Origin: an uncultured Eubacterium sp.
GTDB lineage: Bacteria > Bacillota > Clostridia > Lachnospirales > Lachnospiraceae
NCBI GenBank assembly: GCA_934322085.1
Contig: CAKRGF010000008.1
Span: 7,568-71,567 of the forward strand
DNA length: 64,000 nt
Direction: 5' to 3'
Shown in pieces: positions 7,973 to 16,664 of the stretch (position 1 is its first letter; every line of letters starts with the position of its first letter). The translations under genes and the position numbers were made by a program. Under the pieces are notes generated by a model. It did no database searches. It was given only the letters and a program-made list of their open reading frames with translations, and was not told the origin of the DNA.

Positions 7973-9139
7973 ATGAGTCAAAAAGATTTGTCGAAAACAA
8001 TCCCTTATGGAGACCTTGGTATTATTCCATTGGAGAGCAGCAAAGCAATCGGAAAAAAAGTGGATGATTTCATTGTTGGCTGGAGAAACGAAGCCGACGT
8101 AGATTCTTCCATTCATTTTACCAATTACAAAAGGGATTCCTACATCATTGATGCAGTATGCCCGCGTTTTGGTTCTGGCGAAGCAAAAGGTATCTTAAAT
8201 GAATCCGTCCGCGGAAAAGATGTATACCTTCTTGTTGATGTATGTAACCACAGTTTAGCTTACACTGTATGTGGACAGGTTAACCATATGTCACCGGATG
8301 ACCACTTCCAGGATTTGAAACGTATGATTGCCGCAATCAGCGGAAAAGCAAGACGAATCACAGTTATTATGCCTTTCTTGTACGAAAGCAGACAGCACAA
8401 ACGCAGTTCCCGCGAATCGTTAGACTGTGCCTTAGCACTTCAGGAACTGACCGCCATGGGCGTTGACAATATTATTACTTTTGACGCACATGATCCCCGC
8501 GTACAGAATGCAATTCCACTCAAGAGTTTTGAGACAGTGCAGCCAACATACCAGTTTATTAAAGCCCTTTTGAAAAATGTACCTGACATTCATATGAAAC
8601 CGGAAAACATGATGATTATCAGCCCGGACGAAGGTGCTATGGGACGTGCGATTTACTTTGGTAACGTAGCTGGTGTTGATGTAGGAACCTTCTACAAACG
8701 CCGTGATTACACAAAAATTGTTGAAGGACGTAACCCGATTATTGCACATGAATTCCTCGGTGCTGATGTTTCCGGCAAAGACGTTGTAATTATCGACGAT
8801 ATGATTTCTTCCGGTGAAAGTATGATTGATGTTGCGACTGAATTAAAACGCCGCAATGCAAACCGTATTTTCGTTGCTTCTACTTTCGGTCTGTTTACAA
8901 ACGGTCTGGAGAAATTTGATGAAGCTTATAAGAGCGGTCTGATTTACCGTGTCATGACGACAAACTTAGTATATCAGCCGGAAGAGCTGTTGCAGCGCGA
9001 ATATTACATCGATGTTGATATGAGCAAATACATTGCTCTCCTTATTGATACATTAAATCATGATTCCTCGATTGCGGAATACTTAAACCCAACCGAGCGT
9101 ATCGAACGCATCCTGAAGAAATATCATCAGGAACACTAA
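7973..9139 (+). CDS. prs: Ribose-phosphate pyrophosphokinase (PRPP synthetase), long form
   Basis: 388 residues, about 70 more than the Bacillus enzyme. Transfers pyrophosphate from ATP to ribose-5-phosphate to give PRPP for nucleotides, His and Trp. Seen: the catalytic-flexible-loop signature TFYKRRDYTK, the nucleotide-site segment ITFDAHDPRVQNAIP with its His, and the PRPP-loop VVIIDDMISSGESM. The loop reads DDMISSGES where classical PrsA has DDIIDTAGT, so this belongs to the divergent long Clostridial type and may coexist with a canonical copy elsewhere. It follows the helicase loader by 69 bp and ends at a strong terminator. The function is confident at family level; kinetics or regulation may differ. 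Confidence 0.85.
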   Translation: MSQKDLSKTIPYGDLGIIPLESSKAIGKKVDDFIVGWRNEADVDSSIHFTNYKRDSYIIDAVCPRFGSGEAKGILNESVRGKDVYLLVDVCNHSLAYTVCGQVNHMSPDDHFQDLKRMIAAISGKARRITVIMPFLYESRQHKRSSRESLDCALALQELTAMGVDNIITFDAHDPRVQNAIPLKSFETVQPTYQFIKALLKNVPDIHMKPENMMIISPDEGAMGRAIYFGNVAGVDVGTFYKRRDYTKIVEGRNPIIAHEFLGADVSGKDVVIIDDMISSGESMIDVATELKRRNANRIFVASTFGLFTNGLEKFDEAYKSGLIYRVMTTNLVYQPEELLQREYYIDVDMSKYIALLIDTLNHDSSIAEYLNPTERIERILKKYHQEH

Positions 9140-9147
9140 TGGAAACT

Positions 9148-9163
9148 TACGCCGCAAGGCGTA
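9148..9163 (+). other. GNRA-capped hairpin downstream of prs
   Basis: TACGCC and GGCGTA pair around a GCAA tetraloop, eight bases after the prs stop. It lies just upstream of the true terminator and may protect the 3' end of the mRNA. Confidence 0.45.
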
Positions 9164-9170
9164 CCTATTA

Positions 9171-9206
9171 AAAAGCCTGTCAAGCATTTGCCTGACAGGC
9201 TTTTTT
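9171..9206 (+). terminator. Terminator of prs, probably bidirectional
   Basis: Perfect 12-bp stem AAAAGCCTGTCA / TGACAGGCTTTT with ten loop bases and T-rich 3' flanks in both directions. It separates prs from the convergent penicillin-binding protein gene ending at 9219. Confidence 0.92.
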
Positions 9207-9218
9207 AACCCTTATTTT

Positions 9219-11465
9219 TTATTCTGCACCTTCTTCTGCCGGGTCTGCAGCCGGATCCGACGGAGGCTCTGTCGCAGCCGGTTCCGCTGTTGCCGGAACT
9301 TGTGTCGCCGGTGCCTGCGTAGCCGGTGGTTCCGTAACCTGTGTATCCGTTCCATCATCCGGATCTACATCAACGTCATTATCATTCGAATCCGAAGGAT
9401 CTGTATCAACACTTCCACCACTTCCGGTATCTTCCTGTGGTGTCGTATAACCACTGCTGCTGCCGCCGGAGCTTCCCGATGACAACTCACCCAGGTCAAA
9501 TTCTTTAACTTCCAAATCTTTATGAATTTCATTCATGTACTCATGCCAGATTCGTCCCGGATAAGTCGAACCATACAAGTCGGCAACCGTTTTCGGGGAA
9601 TCATAGCCAACCCAGACTGCCGTTGTATAATATGGTGTAAAACCACAGAACCAGCCGTCTTTTTTATCATTGGTTGTTCCAGTCTTGCCGGCACTTGGCT
9701 GTCCATTATCAAGGCCAAGACCACGTGCCGTACCACGTTTGATTACACCGGTCAGGATATCAACCATCGCACGTGCTGAATCCTTCTTGTAAACACTCTT
9801 TTGCTCGACTTTATCGGAAACAATTTCATTTCCATCGGAATCCAAAATTTTCACAATGCACGTTGGTTCCCGGTACTTTCCGTCATTTTCCAGTGTTGCA
9901 TAACCGGATGCCATCTCCAGCGTACTGGTACCATATGTCAATCCACCAAGAGATGCCGACAGATAATAATCCGATTTCACAATTTTGGAATAATTCATAT
10001 CCAATAAATACTGTAAACCAACCTCTGGTTTTAACTTCTGGAACAACTGCCACGCAACTGTATTCAAGGACTGCTCTACCGCAAAACGAAGTGAAACATA
10101 ACCGTAGTAACGTCCGCTGCTGTTTGATGGACCGCCCTTAAACTTATAATCATGCACGGTCGTACTCGCCGTCGATCCACGCTCCAAAGTCGGTGTATAC
10201 ACAATCAATGGCTTAATCGAACTACCCGGCTGGCGGTAAGACTGGTACGCACGGTTTAGGGAGAAACCTTCCGTCTCCTGGCTCCGTCCCCCCACTAACG
10301 CAACAACACGTCCGGTTTTATTGTCAATACATACTGCCGAACCCTGCATTTTATAGGTTCCATTCGTCTCTTTATCCTTAAATCCAGATAAATTATGATT
10401 CACTGCTTTTTGCAGATTTTTCTGTTTCTTCAAATCGAAGGATGTATAAATCTTATATCCATTATTCAAAAGCATCTGCTGAGCGGTCGAGTACTCATCA
10501 TCATACTCCGTCTCATATGCCTCTCTTTCTTCCTTATCCGCAAACGAATTTTTAAACTCAAATCCATTTTTTTTCATCAATTCGCGAATCGCACAATATG
10601 AAACAAATGTCTGAATGTAATCTCGTTTTTTCACTTCCTGAATGTTCAGTTTGATTTCTTCCTGATATGCCTCATCGTAATCCACCTTCGTAATCACGCC
10701 ATCGTCTAACATCTGGTCCAGAATACGATTTTTACGTTTCACTGTATTATCAAAATTTTTCAGCGGATTGTAAAGAGTCGGATTATTTGGAATGGAACAC
10801 AAAAAGCATAACTGCCCAAGCGACAATTCCTGACAGCTCTTTCCAAAATAACCGCGCGCCGCCGCTTCAATGCCATAATAACCATTCGCATAATAAATAG
10901 TATTTAAATAAAACTCCAGAATCTGACTTTTGGTATACTTCTTTTCCAGTTCCAGTGCAATAAAAATTTCCTTTATTTTACGCTCATACGTCTTTTCCGT
11001 CGAGAGAAAAACACCTCGCGCTAACTGCTGGGTAATTGTCGATGCTCCCTGCGTTTTTTCACCATTGTTCTTAATCAGCGCAAGAACCGCACGCATAATA
11101 CCTTTGGCGTCAATTCCGTTATGCGAGTAAAACTTTTTATCTTCGGTAACAATCGCTGCATCTTTTACCGCCTTTGGTATTTTGTCCAGGGTAAGGTAAT
11201 AGGAATCCTTTTCTCCCTTTAATTTCGCTATCTCTTTGCCCTTATTGTTATACACAATCGACGTCTCGGATGAACGGAATGTATCTATAGACGACTCTTT
11301 CACGAGCGCAACTGCATCATCCTGCATTGCGAAAATATCTTTACCATATTTAAAATAAAAGATAATTCCACCGACTAATATTGTGAGCAGAAACAAAAGT
11401 AATACCATTTTAAACCCAAGCCAAAACTTAGGATGTTTCCGCTGTTTTTTGTTTTTTCTAGCCAT
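9219..11465 (-). CDS. Class A penicillin-binding protein (bifunctional transglycosylase/transpeptidase)
   Basis: 748 residues. A basic cytoplasmic start (MARKNKKQRKHPK) and a transmembrane helix at ~15-42 precede a GT51 glycosyltransferase domain with EDKKFYSHNGID and GASTITQQLARGVF. The transpeptidase domain has the three active-site motifs: SxxK in RQPGSSIKPL, SxN in EQSLNT, and KTG in SAGKTGTTND. After ~residue 660 comes a Ser/Gly-rich linker, an Asp-rich segment and a Pro/Ala/Thr tail outside the cell. The start was placed at the second Met because GGAGGT lies just ahead of it; an in-frame ATG twelve bases upstream overlaps that SD. It polymerises and crosslinks peptidoglycan at the membrane outer face. 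The upstream neighbour on the strand is a CgeB-like glycosyltransferase gene. Confidence 0.95.
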   Translation of the reverse strand: MARKNKKQRKHPKFWLGFKMVLLLFLLTILVGGIIFYFKYGKDIFAMQDDAVALVKESSIDTFRSSETSIVYNNKGKEIAKLKGEKDSYYLTLDKIPKAVKDAAIVTEDKKFYSHNGIDAKGIMRAVLALIKNNGEKTQGASTITQQLARGVFLSTEKTYERKIKEIFIALELEKKYTKSQILEFYLNTIYYANGYYGIEAAARGYFGKSCQELSLGQLCFLCSIPNNPTLYNPLKNFDNTVKRKNRILDQMLDDGVITKVDYDEAYQEEIKLNIQEVKKRDYIQTFVSYCAIRELMKKNGFEFKNSFADKEEREAYETEYDDEYSTAQQMLLNNGYKIYTSFDLKKQKNLQKAVNHNLSGFKDKETNGTYKMQGSAVCIDNKTGRVVALVGGRSQETEGFSLNRAYQSYRQPGSSIKPLIVYTPTLERGSTASTTVHDYKFKGGPSNSSGRYYGYVSLRFAVEQSLNTVAWQLFQKLKPEVGLQYLLDMNYSKIVKSDYYLSASLGGLTYGTSTLEMASGYATLENDGKYREPTCIVKILDSDGNEIVSDKVEQKSVYKKDSARAMVDILTGVIKRGTARGLGLDNGQPSAGKTGTTNDKKDGWFCGFTPYYTTAVWVGYDSPKTVADLYGSTYPGRIWHEYMNEIHKDLEVKEFDLGELSSGSSGGSSSGYTTPQEDTGSGGSVDTDPSDSNDNDVDVDPDDGTDTQVTEPPATQAPATQVPATAEPAATEPPSDPAADPAEEGAE

Positions 11466-11531
11466 CTTTACCTCCATTTCTCCCGCTTTATACTACGTGG
11501 ACGCTTTGACTTATGTATCATCATACCACAT

Positions 11532-12722
11532 TTAGCGTATCTTGGAAAGAATTTCTTTATGCAGGGTACCGGCACGGTGTTCCCATGTATGCGCATTCTT
11601 AGCCGTCTCATAAGCCGCTTTCTGCATGTGTTCCCATTTCTCCTGATTTTCTAAAATCCCCTGCACCTTATCAGGCAGGCATTGAAGTGCATCCAGTTCA
11701 TAAAAGCAAATATCCTCTCCATCCTGTAAATTTTCCGTCAAATACCGGCTCCAGTCGGTAAAACATACAGCACCGTTTAACATGGAATTAAACACGCGGT
11801 CATGTGCGCCATCCTTAAACCACGGCATTACATTCAAAGAAACTTTCGCCTTGCTTAATGCCTGCAGACACGCCAATGAATCAACGCCGCCCTCTTTTAT
11901 TAGATTCTCCGGATGCTCACAGGGAAGGAACTCCCAGCCCGCACCAAAACAATGCACAGAAACACCGGCATCCACAAGTGTCTGAACAACTTTTCCACGA
12001 AAATAATTACGCACATACAAATCGATCATAATCATATTTGGCATCATTTCCTTTACGCCATCTTCCGTAATATCCTCAACCTCGGAAAGCAGATGCTCAC
12101 GGATTCCAATATCCATCCCCAGATGCGGATGTTTCTTAAAGTCCTCAATAATTCCGTAATAAAAGTCTGCATACTCTTTGCCATGTCTCTCAATCGCTGG
12201 TTCAAATTTAGAAAGCGGCGTATAATTTCCGGTAAATACAACGTCATATGGGCGTTCTTCCCACCTAGGGAGCGTATCTTCTTCCCACAAAGACGTTCCC
12301 GCTAACGGCAGAAACGGCCCCCGCTTAATTTCCGGAAAATAATACTGCAAATAAGCCTCATGCTCTCTGTCAATCGAAATCTGGCAGTAGTCTTTTGTCA
12401 AAAACGGCAGAAATTTATGATAATAAAACGGATGGTCAACCACAATATTGATAACCGGTATTTTTCTGTCATCAAACAAATGGATTCCCTTGCAGTCAAT
12501 AAAATATCCCTCACCACAGCAGCCATCAAAATTAAACGTCACTGCCGCTGTTGCCTCTGGTTTGGCAAATAAAAGCAATTCCGCAAGACTGCCATAGGAT
12601 TTGCACTGGTCAAAGTAAAACACTTCATATCCCAGTTTACTAAAAGTCTTCCCAAGCTGCTCACTAAAAAAACTTAATGTTTCAATTCCCTTGGTAAATA
12701 AAATAATTCGTTCGATTTTCAT
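11532..12722 (-). CDS. CgeB-like glycosyltransferase family protein
   Basis: 396 residues, no signal peptide. The N-terminal half resembles the DUF3880-type half of CgeB proteins (a Rossmann-like domain with TAAVTFNFDG and VDHPFYYH). The C-terminal half resembles Glyco_trans_1_2: SKAKVSLNVMPWFKDGAHDRVFNSMLNGAVCFTDWS, including the Glu/Asp-poor variant of the nucleotide-sugar pocket, and a final helical HTWEHRAGTLHKEIL. CgeB in Bacillus modifies the spore surface; paralogues decorate flagellin or cell-surface glycans. No flagellar or spore-coat gene is adjacent, so the substrate is unknown. It is separated from the PBP gene downstream by 66 bp and from the hydrogenase gene upstream by a hairpin. 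Ribosome binding site GGAGGAAG precedes the ATG. Confidence 0.75.
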   Translation of the reverse strand: MKIERIILFTKGIETLSFFSEQLGKTFSKLGYEVFYFDQCKSYGSLAELLLFAKPEATAAVTFNFDGCCGEGYFIDCKGIHLFDDRKIPVINIVVDHPFYYHKFLPFLTKDYCQISIDREHEAYLQYYFPEIKRGPFLPLAGTSLWEEDTLPRWEERPYDVVFTGNYTPLSKFEPAIERHGKEYADFYYGIIEDFKKHPHLGMDIGIREHLLSEVEDITEDGVKEMMPNMIMIDLYVRNYFRGKVVQTLVDAGVSVHCFGAGWEFLPCEHPENLIKEGGVDSLACLQALSKAKVSLNVMPWFKDGAHDRVFNSMLNGAVCFTDWSRYLTENLQDGEDICFYELDALQCLPDKVQGILENQEKWEHMQKAAYETAKNAHTWEHRAGTLHKEILSKIR

Positions 12723-12767
12723 ACTTCCTCCACTATTGATGAAATGTTATCAAATACCTTCTACCAC

Positions 12768-12807
12768 AAAGAGGGTATTCCGATTTTTCAATCAAAATAC
12801 CCTCTTT
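12768..12807 (-). terminator. Hairpin between the hydrogenase and glycosyltransferase genes
   Basis: 12-bp perfect inverted repeat AAAGAGGGTATT / AATACCCTCTTT with a 16-base loop, 20 bp after the hydrogenase stop. The T-run beyond the stem is short, so termination may be partial. Confidence 0.6.
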
Positions 12808-12827
12808 CTTATCTTGTTTCTTTTACC

Positions 12828-14327
12828 TTACGGCAAATCAATTTCTGAATATTCTTTCGGTGGCAGTGCAGTTGTTGAATCCTTAACAAACTTGCGCACA
12901 GCCTGTGCCGCTTTCGGTATCGCAATATTCGTACCAACACCGGCAACACAACCACCCGGACAGCCCATACCTTCAATCAGGCAGCCATCCTTTTTACCGG
13001 CTTTCGCCATAAGAAGCATTTTCTGACAGTCGGATAATCCTTCTGCATGCTCAATATAAACTTCAGTTCCCGGATAATATTCGTTAATGCAGTTTTCAAT
13101 GGCATTTGCAACACCACCGGCAACGGCGTAACCACGACCGGTTCCTGTTGCGTCATGAATTGGTTCCTCTGCATCATAGGTTTCCATATCAATTCCTTTG
13201 GCGGTGAAAATCGCATCCAATTCTTCAAAGGTAATTACGAAATCCACATCACTTCGTACCGAACGGCGGGAAGCTTCCAGTTTCTTTGCCGCACACGGTC
13301 CGACAAATACAATTTTAGCTTCCGGATGACGCTGTTTAATTGTACGCGCAGTCGCTACCATCGGTGTCAGAGCACTCGAAACAGTCTCTACCATATCCGG
13401 CAGTGTTTTCTTTGCTAACATCGACCACGCCGGGCAACAGGAAGTCAGCAAAAATGGAAGTTTTCCTGTTTTTACTTCATTTACATAATGTCTTGCTTCC
13501 GTAATTGCTCCGATATCTGCACCAAGTGCAACTTCGAACACTTCCGCAAAACCGATTTCTTTCAATGCTGCTTTGATTTTCCAAAGACGAACATCGTCAC
13601 CAAACTGTCCAATCACGGCCGGTGCCAGTTCGGCAATAACCGGTCCCTGCTTCATCGCCTGAATCAACTGGAAAATCTGGGATTTATCTGCAATCGCTCC
13701 AAATGGACATGCAGCCATACATTGTCCGCATTTTACGCATTTTTGGTCATCAATCTGGGCACGTCCGCGCTCATCACTGGAAATGGCTTTCACACCACAT
13801 GCAGCTGCACATGGACGAACCTTTTTCGCAATTGCATCATAAGGACAGATTGCCTTACATTTTCCACATTTAATACATTTATCTTTATCAATATGAGATT
13901 TTCCGTCTACAATGCTGATAGCACCTTTCGGGCAAACCTCTACACAAGGATGTGCCACACAGCCACGGCACTGATTGGATACTTCGTATACGTTATCCTC
14001 ACACATATCACAAGCCGACGGAATTACCTGCATCAAAGGCGGCTCATAATATTTTTCTGCCACATTACTCTCATCCAATCCACTTGTAACGTGAACCGGT
14101 TCATCATCCGGTCTTAATGAAAGTCCCATCGCAAGACGCACACGCTCCGAACAGATAGCACGCTCACGGTAAATACTCTCACGGTATAAAGGCGCATCTC
14201 CCGGCGTAATTTTATATGGGATTGCCTCGATATCATCATTTATGTTCTGTGAATCAAAAGCGACTTTTGCAACTTCTGTAAACACTTTCTGTCTCAGTGT
14301 CTTAATCGGGGTTTCTATTCCTCTCAT
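12828..14327 (-). CDS. Monomeric [FeFe] hydrogenase with three extra 4Fe-4S motifs (group B type)
   Basis: 499 residues. Cys motifs for three [4Fe-4S] clusters are visible: C120/C123/C128/C132, C151/C154/C157/C161 and C197/C200/C203/C207, with extra Cys pairs near 106-109 and 173-177. The H-cluster motifs are all present: TSCCPAW (295-301), VGPCAAKKLE with C345, and GMGCPGGC with C456 and C460. The second motif has Gly where the classical sequence has Met (MPCxxK), a known feature of group B enzymes. It should interconvert protons, ferredoxin electrons and H2 in the cytoplasm. No NADH-binding subunit or maturase (HydEFG) gene lies nearby. A strong AAGGAGGA SD precedes the ATG. Assignment to group B is from motif comparison only; the direction and partner are unknown. 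Confidence 0.88.
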   Translation of the reverse strand: MRGIETPIKTLRQKVFTEVAKVAFDSQNINDDIEAIPYKITPGDAPLYRESIYRERAICSERVRLAMGLSLRPDDEPVHVTSGLDESNVAEKYYEPPLMQVIPSACDMCEDNVYEVSNQCRGCVAHPCVEVCPKGAISIVDGKSHIDKDKCIKCGKCKAICPYDAIAKKVRPCAAACGVKAISSDERGRAQIDDQKCVKCGQCMAACPFGAIADKSQIFQLIQAMKQGPVIAELAPAVIGQFGDDVRLWKIKAALKEIGFAEVFEVALGADIGAITEARHYVNEVKTGKLPFLLTSCCPAWSMLAKKTLPDMVETVSSALTPMVATARTIKQRHPEAKIVFVGPCAAKKLEASRRSVRSDVDFVITFEELDAIFTAKGIDMETYDAEEPIHDATGTGRGYAVAGGVANAIENCINEYYPGTEVYIEHAEGLSDCQKMLLMAKAGKKDGCLIEGMGCPGGCVAGVGTNIAIPKAAQAVRKFVKDSTTALPPKEYSEIDLP

Positions 14328-14380
14328 TCTTGTCCTCCTTGGCGTAATTGATACAAATTCTCATAATCAATGGTAGAATA

Positions 14381-15358
14381 TCATAGTTTCCAAATATTTT
14401 CAAGATACTTCCGATACTTCTCTTGTTCTTCTTTTGGTTCCACGATTGAAACACCCTTTCCAATCCCCGCAAGCCAGCCATAAAACTGCTTGCTGACACT
14501 GATTTCTACGAATGTCCGAAACTGTGTCTCGGACTCTTTTAAAACAGGAATTTCCTTTCCAAAACGGTCAATTGCAACGCCAATCAGCGAATTATCAAAA
14601 ACAAGCTGAAGCCTTTTTTTCTCCCCGGCAAACATTCCAAACGTTTTTTTTGAAAAATCCGTGACATCCAGTTTTTGATATGCTGTTTCCCCTTCTCTTT
14701 TTCCCTCTTCTCTCTTTAACTGACGAAGCTTATCTACGCGGAAATATTTAATCATCTCTGCTTTGTGGTCATACGCCAGCAGATAATAATTTTCGTCTTC
14801 CCACATAAGCATCCATGGGGAAACAAGATAGCGTTCGCCACCGTGCCGCGGCACAAGTTCCTTGTTCTGGTTCCACTCGCAGTAGACAAAAGATACCGGT
14901 TGATTTTCATGCATCGCCTGATGAATGTCATCAATCAGATAAAGCGAAGACAAATTTTCTGTTTTCACACGGTCATTAACACAAACCAGACGCTGCAGCC
15001 GATTTGCCTCATAGCGGCTTGTGAAATGCTCTAACTTCTCAATCAGATTTCTACTTTGTTTTTGCGTAATAAATTTCGACGCCTGCACAGCATCAACCAA
15101 AAGTTTCAACTCCGCCAATTCAAACTCACGGCTTCCCAGATAATAACCCGCCGGATTTTTCTGACACACAACATCATACCCAAGTATCTGCAAAGCTTCC
15201 ATGTCCGAGTAAACACTTTTTCTTTCTGCATGAATCCCATTCTGCTTCAAATACGAGATGATTTGCGGCATCGTAACGGGATGATTTTCATCGCTCTCAC
15301 TTCGCAGCAGTTCCAAAATATAAAATAATTTGTATTTCTGGTTTGGTGCTTTTGGCAT
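14381..15358 (-). CDS. WYL-domain transcriptional regulator with N-terminal HTH
   Basis: 325 residues. The N-terminal ~75 residues form a DeoR/HTH_11-like winged helix (KLFYILELLR, TMPQIISYLKQNGIHAERKSVYSDMEALQILGYDV). The middle holds a WYL domain: VSPWMLMWEDENYYLLAYDHKAEMIKYFRVDKL with the W-x-YYLLAY core. The C-terminal WCX-like extension ends in YRKYLENIW. WYL regulators sense ligands such as nucleotides or cyclic dinucleotides, and some control defence loci. Here the start codon overlaps the stop of the upstream diguanylate cyclase gene (TGATG), which suggests co-regulation and makes a c-di-GMP-linked ligand thinkable, although nothing in the sequence proves it. Target genes are unknown. 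Confidence 0.86.
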   Translation of the reverse strand: MPKAPNQKYKLFYILELLRSESDENHPVTMPQIISYLKQNGIHAERKSVYSDMEALQILGYDVVCQKNPAGYYLGSREFELAELKLLVDAVQASKFITQKQSRNLIEKLEHFTSRYEANRLQRLVCVNDRVKTENLSSLYLIDDIHQAMHENQPVSFVYCEWNQNKELVPRHGGERYLVSPWMLMWEDENYYLLAYDHKAEMIKYFRVDKLRQLKREEGKREGETAYQKLDVTDFSKKTFGMFAGEKKRLQLVFDNSLIGVAIDRFGKEIPVLKESETQFRTFVEISVSKQFYGWLAGIGKGVSIVEPKEEQEKYRKYLENIWKL

Positions 15359-16632
15359 CAGGATTCCCCCTCCCTCGATTCCATTACAATCTGGTCACGT
15401 CCATGCTCTTTTCCATAATACAGAAGTTCATCCGCACGGTTAATGGCCTCCTCCATTTCCTCTTCTTCACAGTAAGTTACAATACCAATCGTCAGAGAAA
15501 TTGAGAATTCCATACCGTTATGTGAAAACTTTTTCGATTTCACATCGTCCAAAAATCCCTGCAAAACTTTTCTCGTCTCATTTACTGTTCCATCAAAACC
15601 AATCAAAAATTCTTCGCCACCCCAGCGTGCGGAAAAACCATCTTCACCAACTGCTTTCCGTAGTGCTCCGGCAACATATTTTAGAACTTCGTCACCTTTT
15701 TCATGACCATAACTGTCATTGACACTCTTAAAAAAATCGATATCCGCAATCGCAAGTGAAAAACAATCGTTATCTCTACGGTAATCCATCTGAATCTGCG
15801 CCGCACGCCGATTCAGAAGTTTTGTCAATGGGTCACGTGACACCATTTCTTCCAATGAATCACTGACCGCCACTGCATATTCGCCCATTTGCGCCAGTTC
15901 GTCGCCTCTCTTTAAAACGTTTTCCGGCATTTCATGATGAAATTCTCCATGCGCCACTCTGCCAAGAAATCTTTTAATCGCCTGAATTGCCTCCACCATT
16001 TTCTGTACCGAAAGATTACAGATAAATCCGGCAAGAATTATGATAAACAGGCAGATAATCACATTCCCCTGCGTCATAAATCTCATGGAAGTATTCACAG
16101 ACTCCGCCGACTCTCCGGCAAAGCTAACACCTACAACTTCATTCTCATCATTGCGAATTGGCACATAGTAGCCAAAGTATCTGACTCCCATAACGTCAAC
16201 ATTCTGGGAAAAATATTCTTCCCCGTCTTCAATCACTTGTGAAGCAACTTCTTCATCTATATGAGAGCCAACCAGACGATTTCCTTTTTTATCAACCAGT
16301 GTTGTAAGACATCTCTCATCACCAACAAATACAGTAACATCCGCACCGGTATCATTTTTAATATCGTCTAAAATCCGGTAATCCGATGTAATTTCTGTTT
16401 CCCCCTTATAAACCCTATCATCCTTCTGTGAAAAATCTCCCGCATCCAACACATTATAAATACTGATTAGATTGTGTGCGATACCGGACAAGCTTTTTTC
16501 GACCTCAAATACCATTCCCTCGCGAACCGAGTTCTGGCTGTAAAATGTCATAATAATACCCAGAACAGCAATCGGAATTACCGACATTTTCATAATGGTA
16601 AAAATCAAACTTTTTCTTTTTTTGCGCACCAT
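15358..16632 (-). CDS. Membrane diguanylate cyclase: Cache sensor, HAMP-like region, GGDEF
   Basis: 424 residues. A first transmembrane helix (~10-32) and a second (~185-207) enclose an extracytoplasmic Cache-like domain (DITSDYRIL, RCLTTLVDKKGNRLVGSHIDEEV, YYVPIRNDENEVVGVSFAG). A HAMP-like linker follows, then a GGDEF domain with the intact active site WGGEEFLIGFDG and the upstream DHLT-equivalent SRDPLTKLLNRRAA. It should make c-di-GMP in response to an external small ligand. The ATG at 16630-16632 was preferred to an in-frame GTG nine bases upstream, because GAGGGGG abuts that GTG. The last base of its stop overlaps the start of the WYL regulator. No EAL domain is present, so only synthesis is predicted. 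Confidence 0.9.
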   Translation of the reverse strand: MVRKKRKSLIFTIMKMSVIPIAVLGIIMTFYSQNSVREGMVFEVEKSLSGIAHNLISIYNVLDAGDFSQKDDRVYKGETEITSDYRILDDIKNDTGADVTVFVGDERCLTTLVDKKGNRLVGSHIDEEVASQVIEDGEEYFSQNVDVMGVRYFGYYVPIRNDENEVVGVSFAGESAESVNTSMRFMTQGNVIICLFIIILAGFICNLSVQKMVEAIQAIKRFLGRVAHGEFHHEMPENVLKRGDELAQMGEYAVAVSDSLEEMVSRDPLTKLLNRRAAQIQMDYRRDNDCFSLAIADIDFFKSVNDSYGHEKGDEVLKYVAGALRKAVGEDGFSARWGGEEFLIGFDGTVNETRKVLQGFLDDVKSKKFSHNGMEFSISLTIGIVTYCEEEEMEEAINRADELLYYGKEHGRDQIVMESREGES

Positions 16633-16664
16633 ATCCGACACCCCCTCGTATCTATTCTATACGT

